From contig UCJD01000037.1 in the NCBI GenBank assembly GCA_900472605.1, positions 55,033 through 119,032 on the forward strand: DNA of 64,000 nt, in the 5' to 3' direction. Below, in pieces: positions 32,101-39,523 of the stretch (its first letter is position 1; every line of letters begins with the position of its first letter). The stretch comes from Hyphomicrobiales bacterium. Its GTDB lineage: Bacteria; Pseudomonadota; Alphaproteobacteria; Rhizobiales; Rhizobiaceae. A program made the position numbers and the translations under genes. The notes below the pieces were generated by a model. That model did not search any database. It was not told the origin of the DNA and worked only from the letters and a program-made list of their open reading frames with translations.

Positions 32101-33915
32101 CTGGGCCTCGAGTTCCATGTCATGCAACACGACCAGCTTCTCGCTGCCGTCCGCCAGCGTCACGTTGATATCGAATGTACCCTCGCTGATGACGCTGAAG
32201 CCGAGATTCTCGAGAAGCGGCACGCGCCGGGACAGGGCGAGCTGGCCATCAGCGTGGAAAATCTTCAGGCATAAAAGCGACACGCCATCCTTGATGCGCG
32301 TGTAGAATTCGATGCGGATCTGCTCGCCCGTCGCGCAGGCGACGATGTCGGCGAAGTCGCAGAAGGTTTCCTCTGGCGGGAAGAGATCTTGGAAGGCGTT
32401 GCTGACCGTTATCCGGGGCGCTTTGGGTCCGGCAAGCATTTCGAAGCGATCATCCCAGCGCGCCGTGATGGCGCGGATTGCTTCTTCCAGCTTGGCCTGA
32501 GGTATGCGCGAGGTCTTCCCGCCGGAGCGTCCGATGATGAAATGGACGCGGGCGACGCCGCCTTCTGGGAAAGCCGGATAATAGGCCGAGACGCGACCAT
32601 CATAGATGGTCTTGAGATAGGTTCCGATCTTCTCGCGCACGATCGAATCATATTCTTCGCGCGGCACGTAGACGATGACGGAGACGAAACGATCGAAGTG
32701 ATCGATGCGCGGCAGCACCCGTACGCGCGGCCTGTCGGTCAGATCGTTGATCTGTTCGGCGAATGTCGCAAGCAGGGCGGTGTCGATCTGGAAGAGATCG
32801 TCGCGCGGGTAGGATTCGAGCGTGTTGTCGAGCATGCGGCCGGAATGGCTCATCGGATCGAAGCCGAAATGCTCCTTCACCTTTTCGACCTTCGAGCGCA
32901 GCAGCGGGATGTCCGTTGCCAACGACGTGTAGGCCGTGGAGGTGAAAAGGCCGACGATACGCAGTTCGCCAGTGACATTGCCGTTCTCGTCGAAGCGTTT
33001 CACGCCGACATAGTCCATATAGGCGCGGCGGTGGACGACGGATTTGACGTTGGCCTTGGTGACGATCAGGAAGTCGGGACCGTCGAGGAAGGCGAGGATT
33101 TCGGGCGTCGTGGTTACGGCGTCGCGGCCGGTCCGGAGCACCAGCACATCGGGATTGGAAAGGATGCCGAGGCCCGTGCCCTTGTCGCGCTCGACCTTCG
33201 CGTCCGAGCCTTTGCCGGAATAGACGTATTCACGCATCCCCAAAAGGGTGAAATTGGCGTCGCGCAGCCATGTGAGGAAAGCGACCGCTTCATCGCGATC
33301 AGTTTTTCGACGGCCGACATTGCGCGACGACATTTCGTCGATGGCGGTGCCGAGCTTGTCCAGCATCGGCTTCCAATCGGAGACGGCCAGTCGCACCTGT
33401 TCCAGGACGATTTCTATCCGCTCGATAAGATCGGTGGATTGCGCCGGCGTGAGCGGTGCGAGGTGAAGCTGGATATGGCTGACGCGGTTTGCCGGCTCGC
33501 CCGGCATATCCGGCGAATAGAGTTCCGGCGGGTGACCATGCTGCATGACGAGAATGGGATGAACTGCCATGAAGAGATCGCGGTAGCTGCTCGTCACCTC
33601 GCCCATGACCGATTCGTAGAGGAAAGGCATATTGTGATCGGTTACCGACAGGACCGATACCGCCACGCCATCGGGCTCCACATTGTCGAGCGAGGTCACG
33701 GTGACGCGCGGCGCGTTGCCGGCCCAGGCGGCGAGTTCGGCCGCGCAGTGCACGGCGGAAATCGCCAGCATCTCGGGCGTATAGGATTCAAGGTCGTCGC
33801 CGCTGGCGCGTCCGAAGAGAATATCTGGTGCGAGATAGTGCTCGCCCATCGCGGTCGCGACTTTGTTCGCACTTTCTATCTGCTTTTCCCGTTTCAGATT
33901 GTTTCGAGCGGCCAT
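29140..33915 (-). CDS. NAD-specific glutamate dehydrogenase, large 180-kDa type
   Basis: The 1591-residue product is the very large NAD-GDH family (Bac_GDH), which converts glutamate to 2-oxoglutarate and ammonia for catabolism. Long N-terminal regulatory regions with ACT-like character precede the catalytic domain, recognisable by GRVARGGLRWSDRAEDYRTEV, KNAVIVPVGAKGGF and GDMSGDVFGNGML (about residues 800-1020). Length agrees with the 1,550-1,650 residues of the family. It is divergent from pdxY across a 244-bp gap and followed by the MFS gene. Confidence 0.96.
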   Translation of the reverse strand: MAARNNLKREKQIESANKVATAMGEHYLAPDILFGRASGDDLESYTPEMLAISAVHCAAELAAWAGNAPRVTVTSLDNVEPDGVAVSVLSVTDHNMPFLYESVMGEVTSSYRDLFMAVHPILVMQHGHPPELYSPDMPGEPANRVSHIQLHLAPLTPAQSTDLIERIEIVLEQVRLAVSDWKPMLDKLGTAIDEMSSRNVGRRKTDRDEAVAFLTWLRDANFTLLGMREYVYSGKGSDAKVERDKGTGLGILSNPDVLVLRTGRDAVTTTPEILAFLDGPDFLIVTKANVKSVVHRRAYMDYVGVKRFDENGNVTGELRIVGLFTSTAYTSLATDIPLLRSKVEKVKEHFGFDPMSHSGRMLDNTLESYPRDDLFQIDTALLATFAEQINDLTDRPRVRVLPRIDHFDRFVSVIVYVPREEYDSIVREKIGTYLKTIYDGRVSAYYPAFPEGGVARVHFIIGRSGGKTSRIPQAKLEEAIRAITARWDDRFEMLAGPKAPRITVSNAFQDLFPPEETFCDFADIVACATGEQIRIEFYTRIKDGVSLLCLKIFHADGQLALSRRVPLLENLGFSVISEGTFDINVTLADGSEKLVVLHDMELEAQSGAEIDLQQHGAALEEAFLSAFSGVIDNDNFNRLIISAGLSAREASVLRAYSRYLRQAGIAYSQDYIATTLDKYPDISQLIFRLFHDGLDPKLTEKNRIKKATDLHARIETALADVPSLDDDRILRRYVNVVDSTLRTNYFQRNPDGSAKAMLAFKLDPHLIDGLPAPKPFREMFVYGVEVEGVHLRFGRVARGGLRWSDRAEDYRTEVLGLVKAQQVKNAVIVPVGAKGGFYPKKLPVGGNRDEIFNAGREAYKTYIRTLLSITDNISGTEIIPPENTVRLDGDDPYFVVAADKGTATFSDTANALAQEAGFWLDDAFASGGSAGYDHKKMGITARGAWETVKRHFREMDIDIQTTPFTVAGVGDMSGDVFGNGMLLSPKIRLLAAFDHRDIFIDPDPDMAKTLAERQRLFNLPRSSWQDFDKSLLSKGGMIISRSAKSVTLTAQAAAAIGMDKTVATPFEVMTAILKSPVDLLWFGGIGTYVKATSETDTDVGDRANDPIRISADEVRAKVIGEGANLGVTQRGRIAYGLKGGRCNSDAIDNSAGVNTSDVEVNIKIALAAAMHDGRLTRQKRDQLLSSMTDEVGKLVLRNNYLQSLAISLTERKGTANGLELARFMGVLETAKQLNRKVETLPDDTTMAERYAANRPLTRPEIGVLLSYAKIVLFDALAASDLPDDPYFEATLSQYFPAKMRKSNASDIANHRLKREIVATVLANEAINRGGPSFAVSMMDATAASAPEVVRAAIIARDGFDLSRLWSETDALDGRISGQMQNRIYEEISQIFTVLTRLLLKMQMAKGDIAETIERLRAAFKKLQPVFANQVVPELEARQAEYQAAGVPDKLSAEIAHLIGFALVPEIMQIAERTGEPLIRAAESYFAVSQTFRVGRLLAAGSRIATSDHYENLALTRSLDQIATARRDIVSSALANNGKEKLPVQAWHASDRIRINRIAEELAGLSDGGDPNLARITVAAGLLSDLARDGTR

Positions 33916-34159
33916 TGACAGTGTTCCCCATTTTCTCGATTGCGCGCAGGTTACCAGAAGGTTTGACAGAAAAATTGCTAAAATAGGGACGTCAATCGCA
34001 GTTTTCGTGCAAATTTAGCCGGCATGTCGTCAACTTTGCAAAAAAGATCCGAATGTGATCTTACTCGTCAGAACTTTGATCACGCCCGAATGAAGAGTTG
34101 TTGACAGTCGCGCAGCAAAAAGACGATCAACTGAGGATCGGAACGCGGATCAGAGAAAC

Positions 34160-35035
34160 ATGTCGCAGGACGCAGCAGGCACGGTCATCGTCATATCGAG
34201 CCACGTCGTTCGTGGATCGGTCGGCAATCGGGCGGCGGTTTTCGCGCTCGAGACGCTCGGCCATCAGGTTTGGGCGCTACCAACCATCGTTCTGCCCTGG
34301 CATCCAGGCCATGGTCGTTCGACGCGGCTGACCTTCGCCGAGGCCGATTTCGATGCGGCCATCGACGATCTCATTCGTGCGCCCTGGATCGGCGAGGTCA
34401 AGGCCGTCCTCTCGGGCTATTTCGGCAATGCCGCGCAGGCACGCTCCGTCGGGCGGCTGATCGCGGCACTCAGGGAACGCAATCCCGATCTGTTTTACGT
34501 TTGCGATCCCGTCATGGGCGATCTTGGCGGGCTCTATGTTCCCGAGGCGACCGCGGAGGCTATCCGGGACCATCTCATTCCACTGGCATCGCTGGCGACA
34601 CCTAATCGCTATGAGCTCGCCTGGCTGTCCGGCGCACCGCTGGAAAGCAATACGGAGATCATGGAGGCGGCACTCGCGCTCGGACCCGCACGCATGCTGG
34701 TGACATCGGCGGTGCCGATGATGTCAGGCGGAACAGGGAATCTCTATCTCTCCGGGCGCCATGCGCTGCTTGCCGAACACCGGTTGATCGACAATCCGCC
34801 GAACGGGTTGGGCGATCTTCTTGCCGCTCTTTTCCTGTCTCGGCTGCAGTCCGGCATGGAAGACGAGAAGGCGTTGCAGCTGGCGACGGCCAGCGTCTAC
34901 GAGGTGCTGGCACGGGCAGTGAAGCGCGGCAGCGACGAGCTGACGCTCGCGAACGATGCTGCGAGCCTCTCGACGCCGATGGCGATGGTGCAGATGCGGC
35001 ATCTGATGCATCCGGCACAGCGGCGCAAAAACTAG
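34160..35035 (+). CDS. pdxY: Pyridoxal kinase
   Basis: PdxY phosphorylates pyridoxal in the PLP salvage pathway. The 291-residue product has VISSHVVRGSVGNRAAVFALE at the N-terminus, FYVCDPVMGD, a LATPNRYELAWLSG segment, and the ribokinase-fold anion hole NGLGDLLAALFL near residue 215, where the Thr of the general GTGD motif is Leu. E. coli PdxY also varies at that position, so activity is not excluded. It is divergent from the giant NAD-GDH gene and 69 bp upstream of a carbonic anhydrase. PdxK is the alternative name; context does not decide. Confidence 0.92.
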   Translation: MSQDAAGTVIVISSHVVRGSVGNRAAVFALETLGHQVWALPTIVLPWHPGHGRSTRLTFAEADFDAAIDDLIRAPWIGEVKAVLSGYFGNAAQARSVGRLIAALRERNPDLFYVCDPVMGDLGGLYVPEATAEAIRDHLIPLASLATPNRYELAWLSGAPLESNTEIMEAALALGPARMLVTSAVPMMSGGTGNLYLSGRHALLAEHRLIDNPPNGLGDLLAALFLSRLQSGMEDEKALQLATASVYEVLARAVKRGSDELTLANDAASLSTPMAMVQMRHLMHPAQRRKN

Positions 35036-35104
35036 CAACGGCGCCGTTAACGCATTTGGCGGTGCGATATTGATCTTGTACCGCTCACGCTGTAATCGAA
35101 GATC

Positions 35105-35746
35105 ATGCAGCGTTTTCCAGACACACTTCTCGACGGCTATCGCAACTTCATGAGCGGACGCTATGCCGACGCTCGTGATCGGTACAGAACATTGGCGGAG
35201 CACGGGCAGAGCCCGAGCACGCTGGTTATCGCCTGTTCGGATTCGCGCGCGGCGCCGGAGCTCATCTTCGATTCCGGTCCAGGCGAGCTCTTCGTCGTCC
35301 GCAACGTCGCCAACATGGTGCCACCCTACGAGCCTGATAGCAATTTCCATGCGACCTCGGCGGCGCTCGAGTTTGCGGTTCTCGCTTTGAAGGTCACTGA
35401 CATCGTCGTCATGGGGCACGGTCGCTGCGGCGGCATCCGCGCGGCGCTCGATCCCGATGCCGAGCCTTTGTCGCCCGGCGACTTTATCGGACGGTGGATG
35501 TCGCTTGTGCGGCCGGCTGCTGAGCAGATCCAGAGCAACGACGTGATGACGCCTGGTGAACGCCAGACGGCGCTGGAGCGTGTGTCCATCCGTAACTCCA
35601 TCGACAATCTCCGGACCTTTCCGGAGATCAAGGCGCGCGAAGAGGCCGGAGACATCCAGCTGCACGGCGCTTGGTTCGATATTTCGACCGGCGAATTGTG
35701 GGTCATGGACGCCGAGACGCGCGACTTCATTCGCCCTGACGTCTAA
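35105..35746 (+). CDS. Beta-class carbonic anhydrase
   Basis: The 213-residue enzyme interconverts CO2 and bicarbonate. The zinc ligands and catalytic pair are visible: Cys44 with Asp46 and Arg48 in ACSDSR, and His105 with Cys108 in GHGRCGG. Length is normal for the beta class. It follows pdxY on the same strand after 69 bp and ends at a bidirectional terminator. A weak purine-rich stretch precedes the ATG. Confidence 0.95.
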   Translation: MQRFPDTLLDGYRNFMSGRYADARDRYRTLAEHGQSPSTLVIACSDSRAAPELIFDSGPGELFVVRNVANMVPPYEPDSNFHATSAALEFAVLALKVTDIVVMGHGRCGGIRAALDPDAEPLSPGDFIGRWMSLVRPAAEQIQSNDVMTPGERQTALERVSIRNSIDNLRTFPEIKAREEAGDIQLHGAWFDISTGELWVMDAETRDFIRPDV

Positions 35747-35768
35747 GGCAAAAACCTAAGACAAGAAA

Positions 35769-35799
35769 AAAGGCGCTGCAGTTTCCCGCGGCGCCTTTA
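35769..35799. terminator. Bidirectional terminator, carbonic anhydrase / lytic transglycosylase
   Basis: AAAGGCGC (35769-35776) pairs with GCGCCTTT (35791-35798), extendable by three inner pairs. The plus strand carries TTTA after the stem, and the minus strand carries TTTTTTCTTG, so it can serve both converging genes, better the minus strand. Confidence 0.8.
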
Positions 35800-35821
35800 T
35801 CATTTCATCATCCGGTCTGAA

Positions 35822-36646
35822 TCAGTTCGCGTCGATCTGCTGGCCAATGTAGGCGATTGCCTGCTGGTAGACCGTTGCGGCGTTCCAACCCGAGATGGCT
35901 GTGAAGTTTGGCTCGCCGGGCTGGTAGCCGGCACCCGGACGCCAGCCGTGGCCCTTCAGGAAGTTCGCGGTCGAAGCCAGCGCGTCGGCACGTGAGCCGA
36001 CCATGTCGACCCGGCCGTCACCATCACCATCTGCACCGTAAAGAACGACGTTGCGGGGGAGAAACTGTGTCTGACCGATTTCGCCGTGAGCGGCGCCACG
36101 CGCCTGCGGGCTGAGAAAGCCTTCGCCGACGAGCTGGAGAGCAGCGTAGAGCTGATCGGTGAAATACTCCGTGCGGCGGCAATCGAAGGCGAGCGTGGAA
36201 ACGGCGGACATGGTGTGCTGGGTGCCCATGTAGCTGCCAAAGCCGGTTTCCATGCCCCAGATCGCGATCAGCGGGCCGGCCGGAACGCCGTACTTGCGTT
36301 CTATGTTGGCAAAGAGCGCTGCGTTCGCGCGCTTCATGCCCTTGCCGCGGGAGATGATGGCCTGGCCGCCGCGCTTCTGCATGAAGGCGTCGAAAGAGAG
36401 CTTGAAACTCTTCTGGCCACGGTCGGCGGAGATGGTGGGTCTGTTGTAGACGACGTTGGCGAAGGCCTTGTCGAGAACGGAACGGCTGACGCCGTTGGCT
36501 GCAGCCTCCTGCTTGAAGGCAACCACCCACTGGTCGAAGCCGGCGCTGGTGTTGCTGCACTGTGGTGCCGCTTCGGCTGTTGCCGGAAGTGCATGGAACA
36601 TGGCGAGCACTGCCGCCGCGGCCAGCAAAAGTCTTGTCTTGCGCAT
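35822..36646 (-). CDS. Lytic murein transglycosylase, MltB family
   Basis: The 274-residue product has a cleavable signal peptide (residues 1-26, ending ATAEA-A) and no lipobox, then an SLT-like domain typical of MltB: GPLIAIWGMETGFGSYMG carrying the catalytic Glu near residue 133, HGEIGQTQFLPRNVVLYGADGDGDG and the ANFLKGHGWRPG segment. It cleaves peptidoglycan glycan strands to 1,6-anhydro ends in the periplasm. It is monocistronic, flanked by a bidirectional terminator and an intergenic hairpin. Confidence 0.92.
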   Translation of the reverse strand: MRKTRLLLAAAAVLAMFHALPATAEAAPQCSNTSAGFDQWVVAFKQEAAANGVSRSVLDKAFANVVYNRPTISADRGQKSFKLSFDAFMQKRGGQAIISRGKGMKRANAALFANIERKYGVPAGPLIAIWGMETGFGSYMGTQHTMSAVSTLAFDCRRTEYFTDQLYAALQLVGEGFLSPQARGAAHGEIGQTQFLPRNVVLYGADGDGDGRVDMVGSRADALASTANFLKGHGWRPGAGYQPGEPNFTAISGWNAATVYQQAIAYIGQQIDAN

Positions 36647-36730
36647 CGAATACCCCGATCTCGATCAGCCTAGCCTTCAGTCGGGCCAGGGCCCGCTATC
36701 GGCAACGTTGTCACGACCATTCACTTGAAG

Positions 36731-36760
36731 GGCGCGGAATGCCATCTGGCACCCCGCGCC
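36731..36760 (-). terminator. Hairpin downstream of asd
   Basis: GGCGCGG (36731-36737) pairs with CCGCGCC (36754-36760), with an inner TGCC/GGCA stem. It lies about 60 bp past the asd stop codon and upstream of the transglycosylase gene. The U tract is poor on both strands, so its role as terminator is only likely. Confidence 0.5.
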
Positions 36761-36818
36761 TTTGAGAATAAGCCTTAACTTAAGTAACGGGCTTAACAAG
36801 ACATGGTTAATAAAATAT

Positions 36819-37853
36819 TCAAGCGGCCTGCTTGCGGGGCTTCACAAGTCCGCGATTGACCAGCAGCTCCGCGATCTGGATCGCGTTCAATGCCGCGCCC
36901 TTGCGCAGGTTGTCGGAAACGACCCACATGTTGAGGCCGTTCTCGACGGTTGCGTCCTCGCGAATGCGCGAGATGAAGGTCGCGTCTTCGCCGGCGGATT
37001 CCAGAGGCGTGATGTAGCCACCGTTCTCGTGCTTGTCGATGACCTGGCAGCCGGGGGCGTCACGCAGGATATCGCGGGCCTGATCGGCGGTGATCTCGTT
37101 CTCGAACTCGATGTTGACCGATTCCGAGTGGCCGATGAAGACGGGAACGCGCACAGCGGTGCAAGTGACCTTGATCTTCGGGTCGAGCATCTTCTTGGTT
37201 TCGGCCAGGACCTTCCACTCTTCCTTCGTATAGCCATCTTCCATGAAGCTATCGATGTGCGGGATGACGTTGAAGGCGATGCGCTTGGTGAACTTCTTGT
37301 TCTCGATCGGATCGGCGACGAAGACGGCACGCGTCTGGTTGAACAGCTCGTCCATGCCTTCCTTGCCGGCGCCGGAAACGGACTGGTACGTCGAGACGAC
37401 GACGCGCTTGATGGTGGCGGCGTCATGCAGTGGCTTCAGAGCCACGACGAGCTGCGCAGTCGAGCAATTCGGGTTGGCGATGATGTTACGCTTGGTGAAC
37501 TGGGCGATCGCATCCGGGTTCACTTCCGGTACGATCAGCGGCACGTCCTGATCGTAGCGCCATGCCGAGGAGTTGTCGATCACGACGCAGCCCTGCGCGC
37601 CGATCTTCGGAGACCACTTCTTGGAGACCTCGCCACCGGCCGACATCAGGCAGATATCGGTGTCGGAAAAATCGTAGTTCTCAAGGTTCATGACCTTCAG
37701 CGTCTTGTCGCCATAGGACACTTCAAGACCCTGCGAACGCGCGGAGGCGAGCGCTACGACTTCGTCAGCGGGAAAACCGCGTTCGGAAAGGATGTTGAGC
37801 ATCTCCCGGCCGACATTTCCGGTGGCTCCCGCAACTGCAACTTTAAAACCCAT
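36819..37853 (-). CDS. asd: Aspartate-semialdehyde dehydrogenase
   Basis: Asd makes aspartate semialdehyde, the branch-point precursor of diaminopimelate/lysine, methionine and threonine. The 344-residue product has the NADP-binding VAVAGATGNVGREML at the N-terminus, the catalytic Cys130 in NPNCSTAQLV, QSVSGAGKEGMDEL, and a conserved RVPVFIGHSESVNIEF segment with the active His. ATG 37853 is chosen over an upstream TTG two codons earlier because homologues start MGFKVAV. It lies after a 336-bp gap from opgC on the same strand. Confidence 0.97.
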   Translation of the reverse strand: MGFKVAVAGATGNVGREMLNILSERGFPADEVVALASARSQGLEVSYGDKTLKVMNLENYDFSDTDICLMSAGGEVSKKWSPKIGAQGCVVIDNSSAWRYDQDVPLIVPEVNPDAIAQFTKRNIIANPNCSTAQLVVALKPLHDAATIKRVVVSTYQSVSGAGKEGMDELFNQTRAVFVADPIENKKFTKRIAFNVIPHIDSFMEDGYTKEEWKVLAETKKMLDPKIKVTCTAVRVPVFIGHSESVNIEFENEITADQARDILRDAPGCQVIDKHENGGYITPLESAGEDATFISRIREDATVENGLNMWVVSDNLRKGAALNAIQIAELLVNRGLVKPRKQAA

Positions 37854-38189
37854 TTTCAAGCTCTCTTTCTCATCTCTCCTCTTGTTCGGTGAGGGGGAAA
37901 GCGCGCAACGATTGCGGCTTTCTGTCCCCAGCCGAGCCGGGGAGAGAGCGGCAGGCCAGAGACGTCAGACGGTTTTCGTCGTCGTTTTGGCCTTGGTTTT
38001 GGAAGAAACCGGAAAAATCATAACCATCCCGGCAACTCGTGCCCGGTCACTGCATGCGGCAATGGCGTGTTCTTGGCGAACCATGGATATTCCTTTTCCA
38101 CCGCTGCTCATAAAAGGTTTTCCACAGGAGTCAAGGTTTTTGCGAAGGACCGCGCCTCTGCCGGCGGCGCCGGCGCGGCCTCTCCGGCC
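37854..38189. other. 336-bp intergenic region between opgC and asd
   Basis: This stretch should hold the asd promoter. I see pyrimidine-rich CTCTCTTTCTCATCTCTC just upstream of asd (purine-rich on the coding strand), an imperfect CCCCAGCCGAGCCGGGG repeat at about 37927-37943, and a minus-strand open frame of 39 codons (about 37966-38085) ending in a Lys/Thr-rich SSKTKAKTTTKTV tail. The frame has no convincing ribosome-binding site and is not called as a gene. No other structure is evident. Confidence 0.5.
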
Positions 38190-39425
38190 TTATTTCCGAT
38201 TGATGCCACGCGCGTTGTCGGCGTGCACGGAAACTGTCTGCAACGCCCTCGTCTGCGGTGCCTTCAGCTTGCCGGATGCAGCGCGACCCAGCTTTCTCTT
38301 GCGCTCCAGATGGTAGGCGTAGACGAACTGGATCACGATACCGAGTACGACGAAGATCGGGCCGACAATCTGGTCGCCATTGTTGATGTAGAGCAGCACC
38401 TGGCCGGCCATCGCCAGAATTGTGCCGGCGACGAAGATGTTCAGCGAGTGGCGGCCGAAGATCACAAGCGGGTTGTCTTCGGGACGGCGCAGCAGGTTGG
38501 ACAACGAGCCTATGTTGAGCACCAGATAGGTGAGCGCCAGCACGTGCAGCAGGCGCGGCAGCGACAGAAAAGTCTTGTCGAAGCCGGTGATCACGGGCGG
38601 CAGGCCGAGCGAGGCAAGTGCATTGCCGATACCCCACAGCTGGCCAACGACCCACGCGAAGGACAGGGCGACATAGCCGGCGGCCAGAGCCATCAGCAGC
38701 GGGTGTTGCGGCAGTCGACCGCCACGGCGGACATGCATCATGCCGACGATGCCGATCGTGAACAGGAACTGCCAGGATAGTGGATTGAGGAACCAGTAGC
38801 CCTCGAGCAGGGTGTTGTGCGGCGCGATCTCGTAGACCCCCGCCAGCAGCCATACGGAGCCCGATACGGCAAGGGCCAGCAGCGGGCTCCTCGCCTCCAG
38901 CAGCAGAATGATCGGGACCATCAACATCAATGCGCCGTACATCGGCAGGATGTTATTATATCCGATCTGGTGGCCGAGGAACATCAGCGAAGGGATGCCA
39001 GCCTGGGGGTTTGTAAGCACCGCGAGAATGTTGATCTCGCAGAGCAGCCCGGGTCTGTGGAACAGCCACGCGCCCGCCATAAAGAGAGCGAGCGTCATGA
39101 AGGTGGTGATCATGTGGGCGAGATAGAGAGTAAACGCGCGCTTGGTCGACTTCTTGGCTGTCTCGAACCACGCGCCAATCTTGAAGCGCGAACCGTATGC
39201 AATCCCGACGGCGATGCCAGAGATCAGCACGAAGGCCTCGGCAGCATCGGAGAAGCCGTAATTCTTCGTCGTCAGATGTTCGAAGATCTGTCCGGGTACG
39301 TGATTAATGAAGATCGTGATCAACGCGAGGCCGCGTAGAACGTCCAATCGTGTGTCTCGTTTCGATGGCGCCGCTGTCGCGATCCTGCGTCCTGCACCGA
39401 ACGTGTTTTCGGGCGTCGTTACCAT
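38190..39425 (-). CDS. opgC: OpgC-type succinyltransferase for periplasmic glucans
   Basis: OpgC-domain proteins are integral membrane acyltransferases (acyltransferase 3 fold) that add succinyl groups to osmoregulated periplasmic glucans. The 411-residue product has about ten transmembrane segments and begins the conserved part with RDTRLDVLRGLALITIFINH, where the His is the family catalytic residue, followed by FSDAAEAFVLISGIAVG. ATG 39425 is chosen for GGAG at 6-base spacing. It lies 98 bp downstream of ndvB, so it very likely succinylates the cyclic beta-1,2-glucan that NdvB makes. A long hairpin sits between the two. Confidence 0.92.
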   Translation of the reverse strand: MVTTPENTFGAGRRIATAAPSKRDTRLDVLRGLALITIFINHVPGQIFEHLTTKNYGFSDAAEAFVLISGIAVGIAYGSRFKIGAWFETAKKSTKRAFTLYLAHMITTFMTLALFMAGAWLFHRPGLLCEINILAVLTNPQAGIPSLMFLGHQIGYNNILPMYGALMLMVPIILLLEARSPLLALAVSGSVWLLAGVYEIAPHNTLLEGYWFLNPLSWQFLFTIGIVGMMHVRRGGRLPQHPLLMALAAGYVALSFAWVVGQLWGIGNALASLGLPPVITGFDKTFLSLPRLLHVLALTYLVLNIGSLSNLLRRPEDNPLVIFGRHSLNIFVAGTILAMAGQVLLYINNGDQIVGPIFVVLGIVIQFVYAYHLERKRKLGRAASGKLKAPQTRALQTVSVHADNARGINRK

Positions 39426-39458
39426 TGACCTCTCCATGCTTCCATTTTGCAAACGCGG

Positions 39459-39490
39459 TTGAGGCCAAAAGGTTTCCCTTTTGGCCTCAA
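39459..39490 (-). terminator. 14-bp perfect hairpin between ndvB and opgC
   Basis: TTGAGGCCAAAAGG (39459-39472) pairs perfectly with CCTTTTGGCCTCAA (39477-39490) around a 4-nt loop. It sits directly after the ndvB stop and before opgC on the minus strand. No U tract follows on that strand, so it could be an intercistronic attenuator, mRNA-stability or processing element rather than a full terminator. Confidence 0.7.
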
Positions 39491-39523
39491 CGAATCGCCG
39501 GATGGTTTGCCTGAAAAGTGCTG

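Noticed and set aside
32389..33918. Plus-strand open frame of about 500 codons antisense to the NAD-glutamate dehydrogenase gene
   Set aside because: Opposite a recognisable domain-bearing gene; no motifs and no ribosome-binding site.
33955..33985. TTGACA...TAAAAT as a promoter for pdxY
   Set aside because: Spacing between the two hexamers is about 10 bp, not 16-18, and on the strand of pdxY nothing better is seen near it.
38104..38116. TTTTCCACA-like DnaA box in the opgC-asd gap
   Set aside because: A single isolated 9-mer with no companions or AT-rich neighbour. Such matches are expected by chance; the cluster at 3737-3834 is a much better origin.
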